The notes under the pieces are model-generated. The model searched no databases. It had not been told where the DNA came from and worked only from the letters and a program-made list of their open reading frames with translations. A stretch of DNA of 64,000 bases from Aquincola tertiaricarbonis (GTDB taxonomy: Bacteria > Pseudomonadota > Gammaproteobacteria > Burkholderiales > Burkholderiaceae_C), in NCBI RefSeq assembly GCF_000969605.1, contig NZ_JZUE01000016.1, forward strand, positions 62,001 to 126,000, read 5' to 3'. Made by a program: the position numbers and the translations under genes. Every line of letters starts with the position of its first letter. The stretch's first letter is position 1. Below are positions 27,805-35,881 of the stretch, in pieces.

Positions 27805-27833
27805 CGCCAAGCGTACAGCACTGTCAGTTGGCG
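27805..27833. promoter_or_regulatory. Concentric palindrome, likely LysR operator
   Basis: CGCCAA (27805) and TTGGCG (27828) flank ACAGCACTGT (27815-27824). Both inverted repeats share one centre at about 27819, midway between the divergent LysR and SDR genes. Size and position fit a LysR recognition site. Confidence 0.55.
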
Positions 27834-27887
27834 AACAGAGTTGATGCTGGGACAGTGGCTGCACCCCGATGGCTTGGAAAGGAACCG

Positions 27888-28727
27888 ATGAGCAAGACTT
27901 GGCTGATCACCGGCTGTTCGGCCGGACTGGGCCGGGCGCTGGCCGACGCCGTTGCCGCACGCGGCGACCGGCTGCTGGCCACGGCGCGCCGCGCCACGGC
28001 ATTGCAGCCGCTGTGCGACCGCCACCCTGACACTGTGAGGGCGGTATCGCTCGACGTGACACGTCCCGGCGATGCGCAACGTGCAGTGGCTGTGGCCGAG
28101 CAGGCCTTCGGTGGCCTCGACGTGCTCGTGAACAACGCGGGCACGGGCTTCATCGGCGCCATCGAAGAAGGCGAACCCCACGAGTACCGTCCCCTCTTCG
28201 ACACCAACGTCTTCGGGCTGATCGAGACCACCCGCGCCGCCTTGCCGGCCTTGCGCAAGCGAAGAGGCGCACGCATCGTCAACCTGTCGTCCAGTGCCGG
28301 CATCGCGGGGTCCGCGGGCTCCGGCTTCTACAACGCCACCAAGTTTGCGGTAGAGGGGCTCTCGGAAGCGCTGGCTGAAGAACTGGCGCCCCTGGACGTG
28401 CGGGTGCTCATCGTGGAACCCGGCCCCTTTCGCACCGACTTCCTGGGCCGTTCAATGGCCTCGGCCGCGCGCAGGATCGAGGCGTATGCCGAAACGGCGC
28501 ATGCACGGCACCGCTACCGAGAGCGCAACGATGGCCAGCAGGCCGGTGACCCGGCGCGGGCCGTCGCCGTCATATTGCGGGCGGTCGACGCCGAGCACCC
28601 GCCCCTGCACCTGCCCTTGGGTCCGGCGGCGCACCGGGCCGCGGCACGCAAGCTGGACGCTTTCGAAGCCGACATCGCTGCCTGGCGCGAGCTTTCGCTC
28701 GCCACCAACTTCGAGCACGGACGGTGA
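27888..28727 (+). CDS. SDR-family oxidoreductase
   Basis: A 279-residue short-chain dehydrogenase of the longer classical type: TGCSAGLGRALA, NNAGTGFIGAIEE, NLSSSAG, and YNATKFAVEGLSEALAEEL with the catalytic Tyr and Lys. AAGGA lies 4 nt before the ATG at 27888. Its stop overlaps or abuts the MFS transporter start, so the two form an operon, transcribed away from the LysR regulator. Confidence 0.88.
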   Translation: MSKTWLITGCSAGLGRALADAVAARGDRLLATARRATALQPLCDRHPDTVRAVSLDVTRPGDAQRAVAVAEQAFGGLDVLVNNAGTGFIGAIEEGEPHEYRPLFDTNVFGLIETTRAALPALRKRRGARIVNLSSSAGIAGSAGSGFYNATKFAVEGLSEALAEELAPLDVRVLIVEPGPFRTDFLGRSMASAARRIEAYAETAHARHRYRERNDGQQAGDPARAVAVILRAVDAEHPPLHLPLGPAAHRAAARKLDAFEADIAAWRELSLATNFEHGR

Positions 28728-28735
28728 GCCAGCCC

Positions 28736-30163
28736 ATGTCCGCCCGACTTGCAGCGCGATCGGACGCTGCGCCCGCCGACCCGCGGCGATGGCTCGCCTT
28801 TGCGGTGTTGCTGGTGGGCGCATTCCTGCCCCCTTTGGACTTCTTCATCGTCAACGTGGCCCTGCCGTCCATCCGCGGCGGCCTGCGCACCAGCCCCGCC
28901 GAACTGCAGCTCGTGATTTCCGGCTACGCCGCCGCCTATGCGGTGTTCCTCATCACCGGCGGCCGGCTAGGCGACCTCTTCGGGCGGCGACGGATCTTCC
29001 TGCTCGGCATCAGCGGCTTCGGGGCGACGTCCCTGGTGTGCGGGCTGGCGACGTCGCCGCAGGTCCTGATCATCGGCCGGGTGCTGCAAGGCCTGAGTGC
29101 CGCCGCCATGGCGCCGCAGTGCCTGGCCTCCATCCATGCCCTGTTTCCGCTGCACGAGCGCTCGCGTGCCCTCGGCATCTATGGCGCGACGATCGGCCTG
29201 GCCGCGGTGGTGGCCCAGGCCCTGGGCGGCGCGCTGATCGCCGCCAACCTTCTGAACCTGGGATGGCGCGTGATCTTCCTGGTCAACCTGCCCCTCGTTG
29301 CGGTGGTGCTGATCGGCGGGCTGCCCCTGCTGCCCGACGCACGCGCCGACGAGCCGGCGCCGATCGACCGCATCGGGATGCTGCTCTGCGCGCTGACACT
29401 CACCCTGCTCATCGTGCCGCTGGTCGAGGGGCGCGAGCACGGATGGCCGTGGTGGGCCGGTGCCATGCTGGTCGCCACCCCCCTGGTCGGCATCCGGTTT
29501 TGGCGCCATGAACTGGCCTACGCACGCCGGGGCGGCGTGCCGCTCATCAGCGTCGACCTGATCCGCATACCGGCGCTGCGGGCCGGCCTGGCAAGTGTGC
29601 TCGGCTTTTATGTGGTGTCCGCCTTCTTCCTGGTTTTTTCCGTCTACCTGCAGTCGGCGCTGGGCATGGACGCCCTGTCGACGGGCCTGGTGTTCCTGCC
29701 GTTTGGCCTCGGATTTTTCATCGGCCCGCTGACCACGCCGTGGGCCACGCGCAGGTTCGGCCGCTGGGTGCCCGCGATCGGCATGGGGCTCGAGGTCGCC
29801 GGCTGCATCCTGCTGGCAGCGCTGGTGTGGCACACGTCCGGCAGCAGGCCCGACCTCGCCGCCGTCACGGTCGCCGTCGGCTTGCTGGGCTTCGGACAGG
29901 GCTGGGCTTTGCCGACGCTGGTGCGCTCCGTCATTGACCGGGCCCCGCCAGGCGGATCCGGCATGATCGCCGGCGTCACCAACTCGGCGCTGCAACTGAG
30001 CGCATCGTTGGGCGTGGCGGTCATCGGGGGCGTCTTCTTCAGCGTCGCCGGACCCGCGCCCAACCCGGCCGCCATGGCCGAGGCCTTGGTCGTGGCCATG
30101 CTGTGCATCGCTGCCAGCCTGGCCGGCGCCGCCCTGCTGTCCATCGTCGCGTCCCAGCGATGA
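28736..30163 (+). CDS. MFS transporter, DHA2 (14-helix) drug-efflux type
   Basis: A 475-residue inner-membrane protein with about 14 hydrophobic segments. Family motifs are LPPLDFFIVNVALPSI in helix 1, GGRLGDLFGRRRIF (motif A) and GRVLQGLSAAAMAPQ. DHA2 members export toxic organic compounds by proton antiport. I chose the ATG at 28736; a GTG at 28724 overlaps the SDR stop and is also possible. With the SDR it suggests modification and export of an organic compound under LysR control. Confidence 0.88.
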   Translation: MSARLAARSDAAPADPRRWLAFAVLLVGAFLPPLDFFIVNVALPSIRGGLRTSPAELQLVISGYAAAYAVFLITGGRLGDLFGRRRIFLLGISGFGATSLVCGLATSPQVLIIGRVLQGLSAAAMAPQCLASIHALFPLHERSRALGIYGATIGLAAVVAQALGGALIAANLLNLGWRVIFLVNLPLVAVVLIGGLPLLPDARADEPAPIDRIGMLLCALTLTLLIVPLVEGREHGWPWWAGAMLVATPLVGIRFWRHELAYARRGGVPLISVDLIRIPALRAGLASVLGFYVVSAFFLVFSVYLQSALGMDALSTGLVFLPFGLGFFIGPLTTPWATRRFGRWVPAIGMGLEVAGCILLAALVWHTSGSRPDLAAVTVAVGLLGFGQGWALPTLVRSVIDRAPPGGSGMIAGVTNSALQLSASLGVAVIGGVFFSVAGPAPNPAAMAEALVVAMLCIAASLAGAALLSIVASQR

Positions 30164-30196
30164 GCCGGGACCGCGGGGCAGTGTCCCGCGGTGAGC

Positions 30197-30214
30197 CGGT
30201 GTTTATGATCACCG
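30197..30214 (+). promoter_or_regulatory. Putative promoter/operator of the GntR gene
   Basis: CGGTG...CACCG inverted repeat encloses TATGAT (30204-30209), a near-perfect -10 box six nt before the ATG. The -35 match is weak. No Shine-Dalgarno lies before the ATG, so the mRNA may be leaderless. The repeat around the -10 would suit autoregulation. Confidence 0.4.
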
Positions 30215-30215
30215 A

Positions 30216-31010
30216 ATGTCCGCGACCGCTCCCAAGGACACGCCGCAGCTGAGCCGCGTGCCAGGCACCTCCCTCCACCGGCAGATCTACATGGTGCTGC
30301 TGAACGAGATCCGCAATGGCGCCTATGCGGAGACCGGGGCGCTGCCCAAGGAAGAGGCGCTCTGCCAGCGCTTCGACGTCTCCCGCATCACCGTGCGGCG
30401 GGCCCTGGCGGACCTGGCTGAACAGGGCTGGGTGGAACGTCGCCACGGCCTCGGTACCTTCCTGCGGGCGGGTGTGGGCGCGCCAGCGCCCGTGCCCAGC
30501 CTGGGCCTGCTCGAGGAGCTGCGCCATGTGGCCGCCGAGACCCAGGTGGAGGTGCTGGAGGTGGGCTCGCGGGTGCCACCGCTCATGGTGGCTCGGGCAC
30601 TGGGCCTGGTACCTGCGGAGAAGGCGGTGCATGCCGCGCGGGTGCGGCGGGTGGGCCAGATTCCCACCATGCTGACGGAGGCTTGGATCCCGTCCGCGCA
30701 CGCCAAGGGTGTGACGGCCAGCGCCCTGAAGAAGCAGGCGCTCTACGAGGTGCTGCAGGCACAAGGCGTGCGTTTTGGCCGTGTCGTGCAGGAGTTCACC
30801 GCCGTGCCCGCGGACCCCACGCGGGCACGCCTGCTGCAGCTGGGGGTGGGCATGCCCCTGCTGAAGATGGTGCGCCTCATGCACGCCGTTGACGAGCACG
30901 TCATCTTGCACATCAGCATCTACCTGTCACCCGAGCACAGCCGCATCCTGATGGACATCCCCGCGGATGCCATCAACACGATGTCCGCCGGCAAGGTCAT
31001 CCACCGCTGA
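30216..31010 (+). CDS. GntR-family regulator (HutC/UTRA type)
   Basis: A 264-residue regulator with an N-terminal GntR winged helix (LPKEEALCQRFDVSRITVRRAL, WVERRHGLGTFL) and a C-terminal UTRA effector domain of the HutC group. These act as repressors relieved by a pathway metabolite. The gene lies directly upstream of, and reads toward, the seven-gene operon at 31.1-38.6 kb. An AT-rich palindrome sits at the operon promoter, so it is the probable regulator of that operon. Confidence 0.88.
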   Translation: MSATAPKDTPQLSRVPGTSLHRQIYMVLLNEIRNGAYAETGALPKEEALCQRFDVSRITVRRALADLAEQGWVERRHGLGTFLRAGVGAPAPVPSLGLLEELRHVAAETQVEVLEVGSRVPPLMVARALGLVPAEKAVHAARVRRVGQIPTMLTEAWIPSAHAKGVTASALKKQALYEVLQAQGVRFGRVVQEFTAVPADPTRARLLQLGVGMPLLKMVRLMHAVDEHVILHISIYLSPEHSRILMDIPADAINTMSAGKVIHR

Positions 31011-31053
31011 TCGCGCTCCTGCCCCGCCGGGTCGCACTGACGCCGGCATGGGC

Positions 31054-31086
31054 TTTACATCGCGGGTAGTTGTATTGACAATATAA
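31054..31086 (+). promoter_or_regulatory. Operon promoter with overlapping AT-rich operator
   Basis: TTTACA (31054) and GACAAT (31077) are spaced by 17 bp. The -10 lies inside a 17-bp imperfect palindrome TTGTATTGACAATATAA (31070-31086, seven of eight arm positions paired), which ends four nt before the ATG at 31091. It is strikingly AT-rich for this DNA. A GntR dimer there would block RNA polymerase. No Shine-Dalgarno fits, so translation is probably leaderless. Confidence 0.6.
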
Positions 31087-31090
31087 CCAC

Positions 31091-32029
31091 ATGAACACGA
31101 CCTCACCTCTTTCTCCCCGCCCGAGCCCGCTGCGCGAGCTGCTGGCGGCGCCCGGCCTGGTGGTCGCCCCGGGCGCCTACGACGCCATCGGCGCCAGGCT
31201 GGTCGAGCAAGCCGGCTTCAGCGCGGTCTACATGACCGGCGCAGGCACGTCGATGGCGCGCGGGTATCCCGACTTCGGCCTGCTCACCCAGACCGAGATG
31301 GTGGACAACGCCGCGGTGATGGCCGGCGCCGTGGGCATTCCGCTGGTGGCCGATGCCGACACCGGTTATGGCAACGAACTCAACATCACGCGCACCGTCC
31401 GCGAGTACGAGGCACGCGGCGTGGCCGCGATCCACCTGGAGGACCAGGTGTCGCCCAAGCGCTGCGGGCACCTGGACGGCAAGGAGGTCGTGGCACGTGC
31501 GGACTTCGTCTCCCGCATCCGGGCCGCGGTGGAGGCACGCCGTTCCGACGGCTTCCTTGTCATCGCCCGCACCGATGCCCGCGCTGTTCACGGGCTGGAC
31601 GAGGCCATCGACCGTGCCAACGCCGCCCTGGACGTCGGTGCGGACATCGCCTTCGTCGAAGCCCCGCAGACCCACCGCGAGGCGGCCCAGGTGCCCCAGC
31701 GGGTGCGCGGCGCCTGCCTGCTCAACATCGTGGCCGGCGGCCGGACGCCCGTGCTGGACACCGCGCAGGCCGAGGCGATGGGCTACAAGCTGGCGCTGGT
31801 GCCGGGCCTGCTGGTGAGCGCCATGATCGAGGCCGCCGATGCCGCCCTGAATGCCCTGCGGTCCACCCGCATCGTGCCGCCGGTCGGCGCCAGCGTGGGC
31901 GAGACCTTCCGCCGCTTCGGCGCCGACGATTGGGATCGGCTGCGCCGCCGCTTCAACGCCGGGGCCGACGCGATCGACGCGCAGGCACCCGCCGTCGGCC
32001 TGCACGCCGCCCCACGAGGCCACGCGTGA
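31091..32029 (+). CDS. Isocitrate lyase/PEP mutase-family carbon-carbon lyase
   Basis: A 312-residue member of the ICL/PEPM superfamily. It has the Mg-binding DADTGYG loop, HLEDQVSPKRCGHLDGKEV with the catalytic Cys125, and the YMTGAGTSMARGYPD start typical of 2-methylisocitrate, dimethylmalate and related 2-hydroxydicarboxylate lyases. These split a malate-type acid into pyruvate (or glyoxylate) plus a carboxylate. It is the first gene of the operon, one nt overlapping the hydratase large subunit. With the LeuCD-like hydratase next door, a malate-type substrate made by hydration is likely. The exact substrate is inference. Confidence 0.85.
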   Translation: MNTTSPLSPRPSPLRELLAAPGLVVAPGAYDAIGARLVEQAGFSAVYMTGAGTSMARGYPDFGLLTQTEMVDNAAVMAGAVGIPLVADADTGYGNELNITRTVREYEARGVAAIHLEDQVSPKRCGHLDGKEVVARADFVSRIRAAVEARRSDGFLVIARTDARAVHGLDEAIDRANAALDVGADIAFVEAPQTHREAAQVPQRVRGACLLNIVAGGRTPVLDTAQAEAMGYKLALVPGLLVSAMIEAADAALNALRSTRIVPPVGASVGETFRRFGADDWDRLRRRFNAGADAIDAQAPAVGLHAAPRGHA

Positions 32030-33429
32030 TGCAGCCCCGTACGCTGTTCGACAAGATTTGGGACGCCCATGTCGTGCGCGACCTGGGCGATGGCTGGGCC
32101 CTGCTGCACATCGACCGGCACCTGCTGCATGACCTGTCGGGGTCGGCCTCGCTGTCGGACATGGCCGAGCGTGGCCTGGCGGTGCATGACCCGGCGCTGG
32201 TGTTCGCCACACCGGACCATGCGGTGTCCACCCGCCCCGGCCGCGATGGCGGCACCTACCCGGGCGGCCACCGGCTGTGGTCGTCGCTCAAGGCGGCTGC
32301 CGAGCGCACCGCCATCCGCCTGTTCGACCTGGGGCAGCGCGGCCATGGCATCGTGCACGTGATGGGGCCCGAGCAAGGCATCGTGCTGCCCGGCGTCACC
32401 ATGATCTGCGGCGACAGCCACACCTGCACCAACGGCGCGCTGGGCGCGCTGGCCTTGGGGGTCGGCTCGAGTGAAAGCACACATGCGCTGGCCACGCAGA
32501 CGCTGCGCCTGCAGCGCCCGCGCAGCATGCGCATCCGGTGCGAAGGCGAGCTGGGCTTCGGCGTCACCGCCAAGGACCTGGCGCTGCACATCATCGGCCG
32601 CCTGGGCGCCGCCGCGGGGGTTGGCCATGCCATCGAGTACGCGGGCCCGGTGATCGAGGCCATGGAGGTGGAGGCGCGACTCACGCTGTGCAACCTGACG
32701 GTAGAGCTGGGCGCTCGCTCGGGCATCGTCGCGCCCGACGAACGCACCTTTGCCTATGTGAAGGGCCGCCGCTTCGCGCCGCAGGGCGCGGACTTCGACA
32801 TGGCGGTGAGCGCCTGGCGCGCGCTGCACAGCGACCCGGACGTGGTGTTCGACCGCGAAGTGGTCATCGACGCCCGCGACGTGGCGCCCACGGTCACCTG
32901 GGGCACCAGCCCCGAACAGGCGATCGCCATCGACGCGCAGATCCCCCACCCCGACGGCAGCGAGGCGCCGCAGGCCGCGGCCCTCCATGCGGCTCTGGAC
33001 TACATGGGCCTGCAGGCCGGCGCGCCGATCGCCGGCACACCGATCGACTGGGTCTTCATCGGCTCGTGCGCCAACTCGCGCCTGTCGGACCTGCGGGCCG
33101 CCGCCGAACTGGCGCGGGGCCGGCGGGTGGCACCTGGCGTGCGCGCCTGGGTGGTCCCCGGCTCCGAAGACGTCAAGCGCGCCGCCGAAGCTGAAGGCCT
33201 GCATGAGGTCTTTGCCGCCGCGGGCTTCGAATGGCGCGAGCCGGGCTGCGGCATGTGCGTGGCCGCCAACGGTGAACAGGTGCCTCCGCTGGCGCGCTGC
33301 GTGTCCACCTCCAACCGCAATTTTGTCGGCCGCCAGGGACCGCAGGCCCGGACGCACCTGGCCAGCCCCGCGATGGCGGTGGCGGCCGCGGTGACAGGCG
33401 CGCTGATCGACGTGCGCCACCTTGCCTGA
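32029..33429 (+). CDS. Aconitase-family hydratase large subunit (LeuC/DmdA-like)
   Basis: A 466-residue large subunit of the 3-isopropylmalate dehydratase type. The [4Fe-4S] ligands are Cys347 (FIGSCANSRL) and Cys407/Cys410 (GCGMC); CGDSHTCTNGALGAL and STSNRNFVGRQG are also conserved. It reversibly hydrates a double bond of a di- or tricarboxylate with the small subunit. Leucine synthesis is unlikely because leuB and leuA are absent and a lyase and Bug receptor surround it. Dimethylmaleate hydratase (DmdAB) is the known family member that works with an ICL-family lyase. The start overlaps the preceding stop by one nt. Confidence 0.88.
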   Translation: MQPRTLFDKIWDAHVVRDLGDGWALLHIDRHLLHDLSGSASLSDMAERGLAVHDPALVFATPDHAVSTRPGRDGGTYPGGHRLWSSLKAAAERTAIRLFDLGQRGHGIVHVMGPEQGIVLPGVTMICGDSHTCTNGALGALALGVGSSESTHALATQTLRLQRPRSMRIRCEGELGFGVTAKDLALHIIGRLGAAAGVGHAIEYAGPVIEAMEVEARLTLCNLTVELGARSGIVAPDERTFAYVKGRRFAPQGADFDMAVSAWRALHSDPDVVFDREVVIDARDVAPTVTWGTSPEQAIAIDAQIPHPDGSEAPQAAALHAALDYMGLQAGAPIAGTPIDWVFIGSCANSRLSDLRAAAELARGRRVAPGVRAWVVPGSEDVKRAAEAEGLHEVFAAAGFEWREPGCGMCVAANGEQVPPLARCVSTSNRNFVGRQGPQARTHLASPAMAVAAAVTGALIDVRHLA

Positions 33430-33445
33430 AAGAGAGCACCTGGCG

Positions 33446-34069
33446 ATGGCACCCCCACCCTTTACCACCGTCACCGGTCCCGCCGTGCCCTTCTTGCGGG
33501 CCAACGTGGACACCGACCTGATCGTGCGCATCGAGCGCCTGACCAGCCTGCCCAAGGACCAGCTCGGGCCGTTCGCCTTCGAGTCCCTGAGGTACCTTCC
33601 GGACGGCAGCGCCGACCCGGCATGCGTCTTCAATCAGCCGCTGTTCCTGAAGGCGCCGTTTGTGCTGGCGGCCGAGAACTTCGGCTGTGGCTCGTCCCGG
33701 GAAGGCGCGGTCTGGGCCCTGATGTGCCTGGGCGTCCGTGCGGTCATCGCACCCAGCTACGGCGACATCTTCTTCTCGAACTGCTTCCAGAACGGCGTGC
33801 TGCCGATCCGGCTGCCGCCGGCCGAGGTCGAGGCGCTGGCCCGGGCCTGCGCGGACGGCACGCCGCTGACCGTCGACCTGCTCACGCGCACCCTGCGCCC
33901 GGGCGACGGCGAGCCGCGCAGCTTCGAGGTGGACCCGATCCGACGCGAGGCGCTGCTCAACGGCCTGGACGACATCGGCCTGACGCTGCGCGACGACGCG
34001 GCGATCCGAGCCTGGCAGGCGCGCGACCGCATGGCGCGGGCCTGGGCCTGGCGCCCCGTCGGCGCGTAG
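33446..34069 (+). CDS. Aconitase-family hydratase small subunit (LeuD/DmdB-like)
   Basis: A 207-residue swivel subunit pairing with the preceding large subunit. NVDTDLIVRIERL, the substrate-specifying segment FVLAAENFGCGSSREGAVWAL and APSYGDIFFSNCFQNGVLPI are the LeuD hallmarks. Length is close to bacterial LeuD. The ATG at 33446 has GAGAG about 9 nt upstream and lies 16 nt after the large-subunit stop. The loop residues that set substrate choice cannot be read reliably without alignment. Confidence 0.9.
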   Translation: MAPPPFTTVTGPAVPFLRANVDTDLIVRIERLTSLPKDQLGPFAFESLRYLPDGSADPACVFNQPLFLKAPFVLAAENFGCGSSREGAVWALMCLGVRAVIAPSYGDIFFSNCFQNGVLPIRLPPAEVEALARACADGTPLTVDLLTRTLRPGDGEPRSFEVDPIRREALLNGLDDIGLTLRDDAAIRAWQARDRMARAWAWRPVGA

Positions 34070-34114
34070 CACACGCAGGCCCGGCCTTCCCTTCAACTAC
34101 CCCAGGAGACACAC

Positions 34115-34849
34115 ATGCCCACCCTCGACATTGCCGGCGACGCCCGGCGCACGATCGACGTCATCCAGCGCGGCGGCATCGCCCTCGTGCCCAACCAGAC
34201 CGGCTATGCGATGACCGGCGCGATGCTGGACCCCTTGCAGAAAATCTACGACACCAAGCGCCGCGGCGGTCACAAGCGCAACGCGATGGCGGCCGACCTG
34301 GAGACGCAGCGCGACTTGATGACGCTGGGCCGGCGCGAGCAGCAGATGGTCGAGGCCATCACGGTCGACTTTGACCTGCCGCTTGGTGTGATCGGCAGCT
34401 TCCGCCCGGACCACCCGCTGCTGGTGAAACTGGGCCCCGAAGCGCTGAAGGCGTCCACCGCCGTTGGCACCATCGGCACATTGCTCAATGCGGGGCCGTT
34501 CCACAAGGAGCTGACGCGGCTGTCGCGCGAGGAAGTGGTGCCGCTGTTCGGGTCGTCCGCCAACCTGTCCGGCACCGGCACCAAGTTCGCGGTGGAAGAC
34601 ATCCAGCCCGAACTGCGTGCGATCGCCGACATCACCATCGACTACGGCCTGTGCCGGTACCACACCTACCGCCGCGCCGGCACGCTGATCAACTTCTCGA
34701 CCATGCAGGTGATTCGCATCGGCGTCTGCTACGAGTTGATCGCCGGCATCCTCAAGCGGTACTTCGATGTGGACTTGCCGCCCGACCCCGGCCTGGACGT
34801 GCTGCCTTCGGGTCACCTGAACGAGTTCATGCTCAAGAACGTCCAGTGA
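34115..34849 (+). CDS. YrdC/Sua5-like domain protein in a catabolic operon
   Basis: A 244-residue protein with the YrdC fold: GGIALVPNQTGYAMTG, IYDTKRRGGHKRNAM and LFGSSANLSGTGTKF (SANxSG). True Sua5/TsaC makes threonylcarbamoyl-AMP for tRNA t6A, but that gene is housekeeping and normally not inside catabolic operons. Here it follows the hydratase small subunit by 45 nt with AGGAG before the ATG, and precedes the Bug gene by 7 nt. It may bind a nucleotide and carboxylate in the same way, perhaps making an acyl-adenylate or carbamoyl-type intermediate. That role is a guess. Confidence 0.78.
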   Translation: MPTLDIAGDARRTIDVIQRGGIALVPNQTGYAMTGAMLDPLQKIYDTKRRGGHKRNAMAADLETQRDLMTLGRREQQMVEAITVDFDLPLGVIGSFRPDHPLLVKLGPEALKASTAVGTIGTLLNAGPFHKELTRLSREEVVPLFGSSANLSGTGTKFAVEDIQPELRAIADITIDYGLCRYHTYRRAGTLINFSTMQVIRIGVCYELIAGILKRYFDVDLPPDPGLDVLPSGHLNEFMLKNVQ

Positions 34850-34856
34850 GGCTGCT

Positions 34857-35855
34857 GTGACGGACTCCCGCAACGAACTCCGCCGCACGCTGCTGCGCGC
34901 CGGCGCGGGCCTGGCGCTGTCACCATTGTCATCGCTCCTGGCCCATGCGGCCGGCGATGCCTGGCCCACCGCGCCCCTTCGGCTGGTGGTCGGCTATCCG
35001 CCGGGCGGCGGCTCCGACGTCATGGCCCGCGAAATCGGCGTGCCGCTGGCGCGCCTGCTGGGCCAGCCGGTCGTCGTGGACAACAAGCCCGGCGCAAGCA
35101 GCGCGCTGGCCGCCGCCGACGTCGCCCGCGCCGCGCCCAACGGCTACTCGCTGGGCCTGCTCGACAATGCGCCGCTGACCATCGTGCCCTCGCTGCGCAA
35201 CCCGGGTTATGACCCGCTGACCGGCTTCACGCCCATCGCCATGGTGTCGCAGGCACCGCAGGTGCTGATTGCGGCACCGACACTGCCGGCGAACAACGCG
35301 CGCGAACTGATCGACCTGCTGAAGAAGCAACCGGGCAAGCTCAACTACGGCTCCGGCGGCTCCGGCAGCGTCTCCCACCTGGCGGCCGAGCTGCTGAAGA
35401 TGCGCAGCCAGACCTATGCGGTGCATGTGCCTTATCGCGGCGGCGCACCGATGGTGACGGCGCTGATGTCGGGCGAGGTCCACTTTGGCTTTCTGACCTA
35501 CACCGGCACCGCCGGCTTCATCCGGTCGGGTCACATCAAGGCCCTGGGCGTGACGTCCACGGCCCGCCTGGCCAGCCTGCCGGACGTGCCCACCATCGCG
35601 GAGAGCGCGCTCCCCGGCTTCGACGCGCCGGGCTGGTATGCGCTGATGGGGCCGGCGGGGCTGCCGACCGCCATCGTCGCCCAGCTGCAGCGGGCGCTTC
35701 GCGAGGCGATGGAGTCGCCGCCGGTCGCCGCCCGCATGGCATCGCTCGGCCAGACCGTCGCCACGGGCAAGGTGGACGTGCAACAGACCATCGCCGCCGA
35801 GCTCAAGCAGTGGAAGCAGCTGATCTCGGACCGCAAGATCGTCGTTGAAGGCTGA
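34857..35855 (+). CDS. Bug/TctC-family periplasmic solute-binding protein
   Basis: A 332-residue binding protein of the tripartite tricarboxylate transporter type. The start is GTG at 34857 with GTGAGG upstream; the leader NELRRTLLRAGAGLALSPL looks twin-arginine-like. LVVGYPPGGGSDVMARE, VVDNKPGASSALAA and YGSGGSGSVSHLAAELL are family signatures. Bug proteins bind carboxylates in the periplasm. No TctA/TctB membrane genes lie nearby, which is usual for the many orphan Bug proteins of Burkholderiales. It supports a carboxylate as the operon substrate. Confidence 0.9.
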   Translation: MTDSRNELRRTLLRAGAGLALSPLSSLLAHAAGDAWPTAPLRLVVGYPPGGGSDVMAREIGVPLARLLGQPVVVDNKPGASSALAAADVARAAPNGYSLGLLDNAPLTIVPSLRNPGYDPLTGFTPIAMVSQAPQVLIAAPTLPANNARELIDLLKKQPGKLNYGSGGSGSVSHLAAELLKMRSQTYAVHVPYRGGAPMVTALMSGEVHFGFLTYTGTAGFIRSGHIKALGVTSTARLASLPDVPTIAESALPGFDAPGWYALMGPAGLPTAIVAQLQRALREAMESPPVAARMASLGQTVATGKVDVQQTIAAELKQWKQLISDRKIVVEG

Positions 35856-35881
35856 CCGATGCCACCGTTGAAGGACCCCCC

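Noticed and set aside
32029-34069. leuCD for leucine biosynthesis
   Set aside because: No leuA or leuB nearby, while a lyase, Bug receptor, CoA ligase and GntR regulator surround them; a catabolic hydratase fits better.
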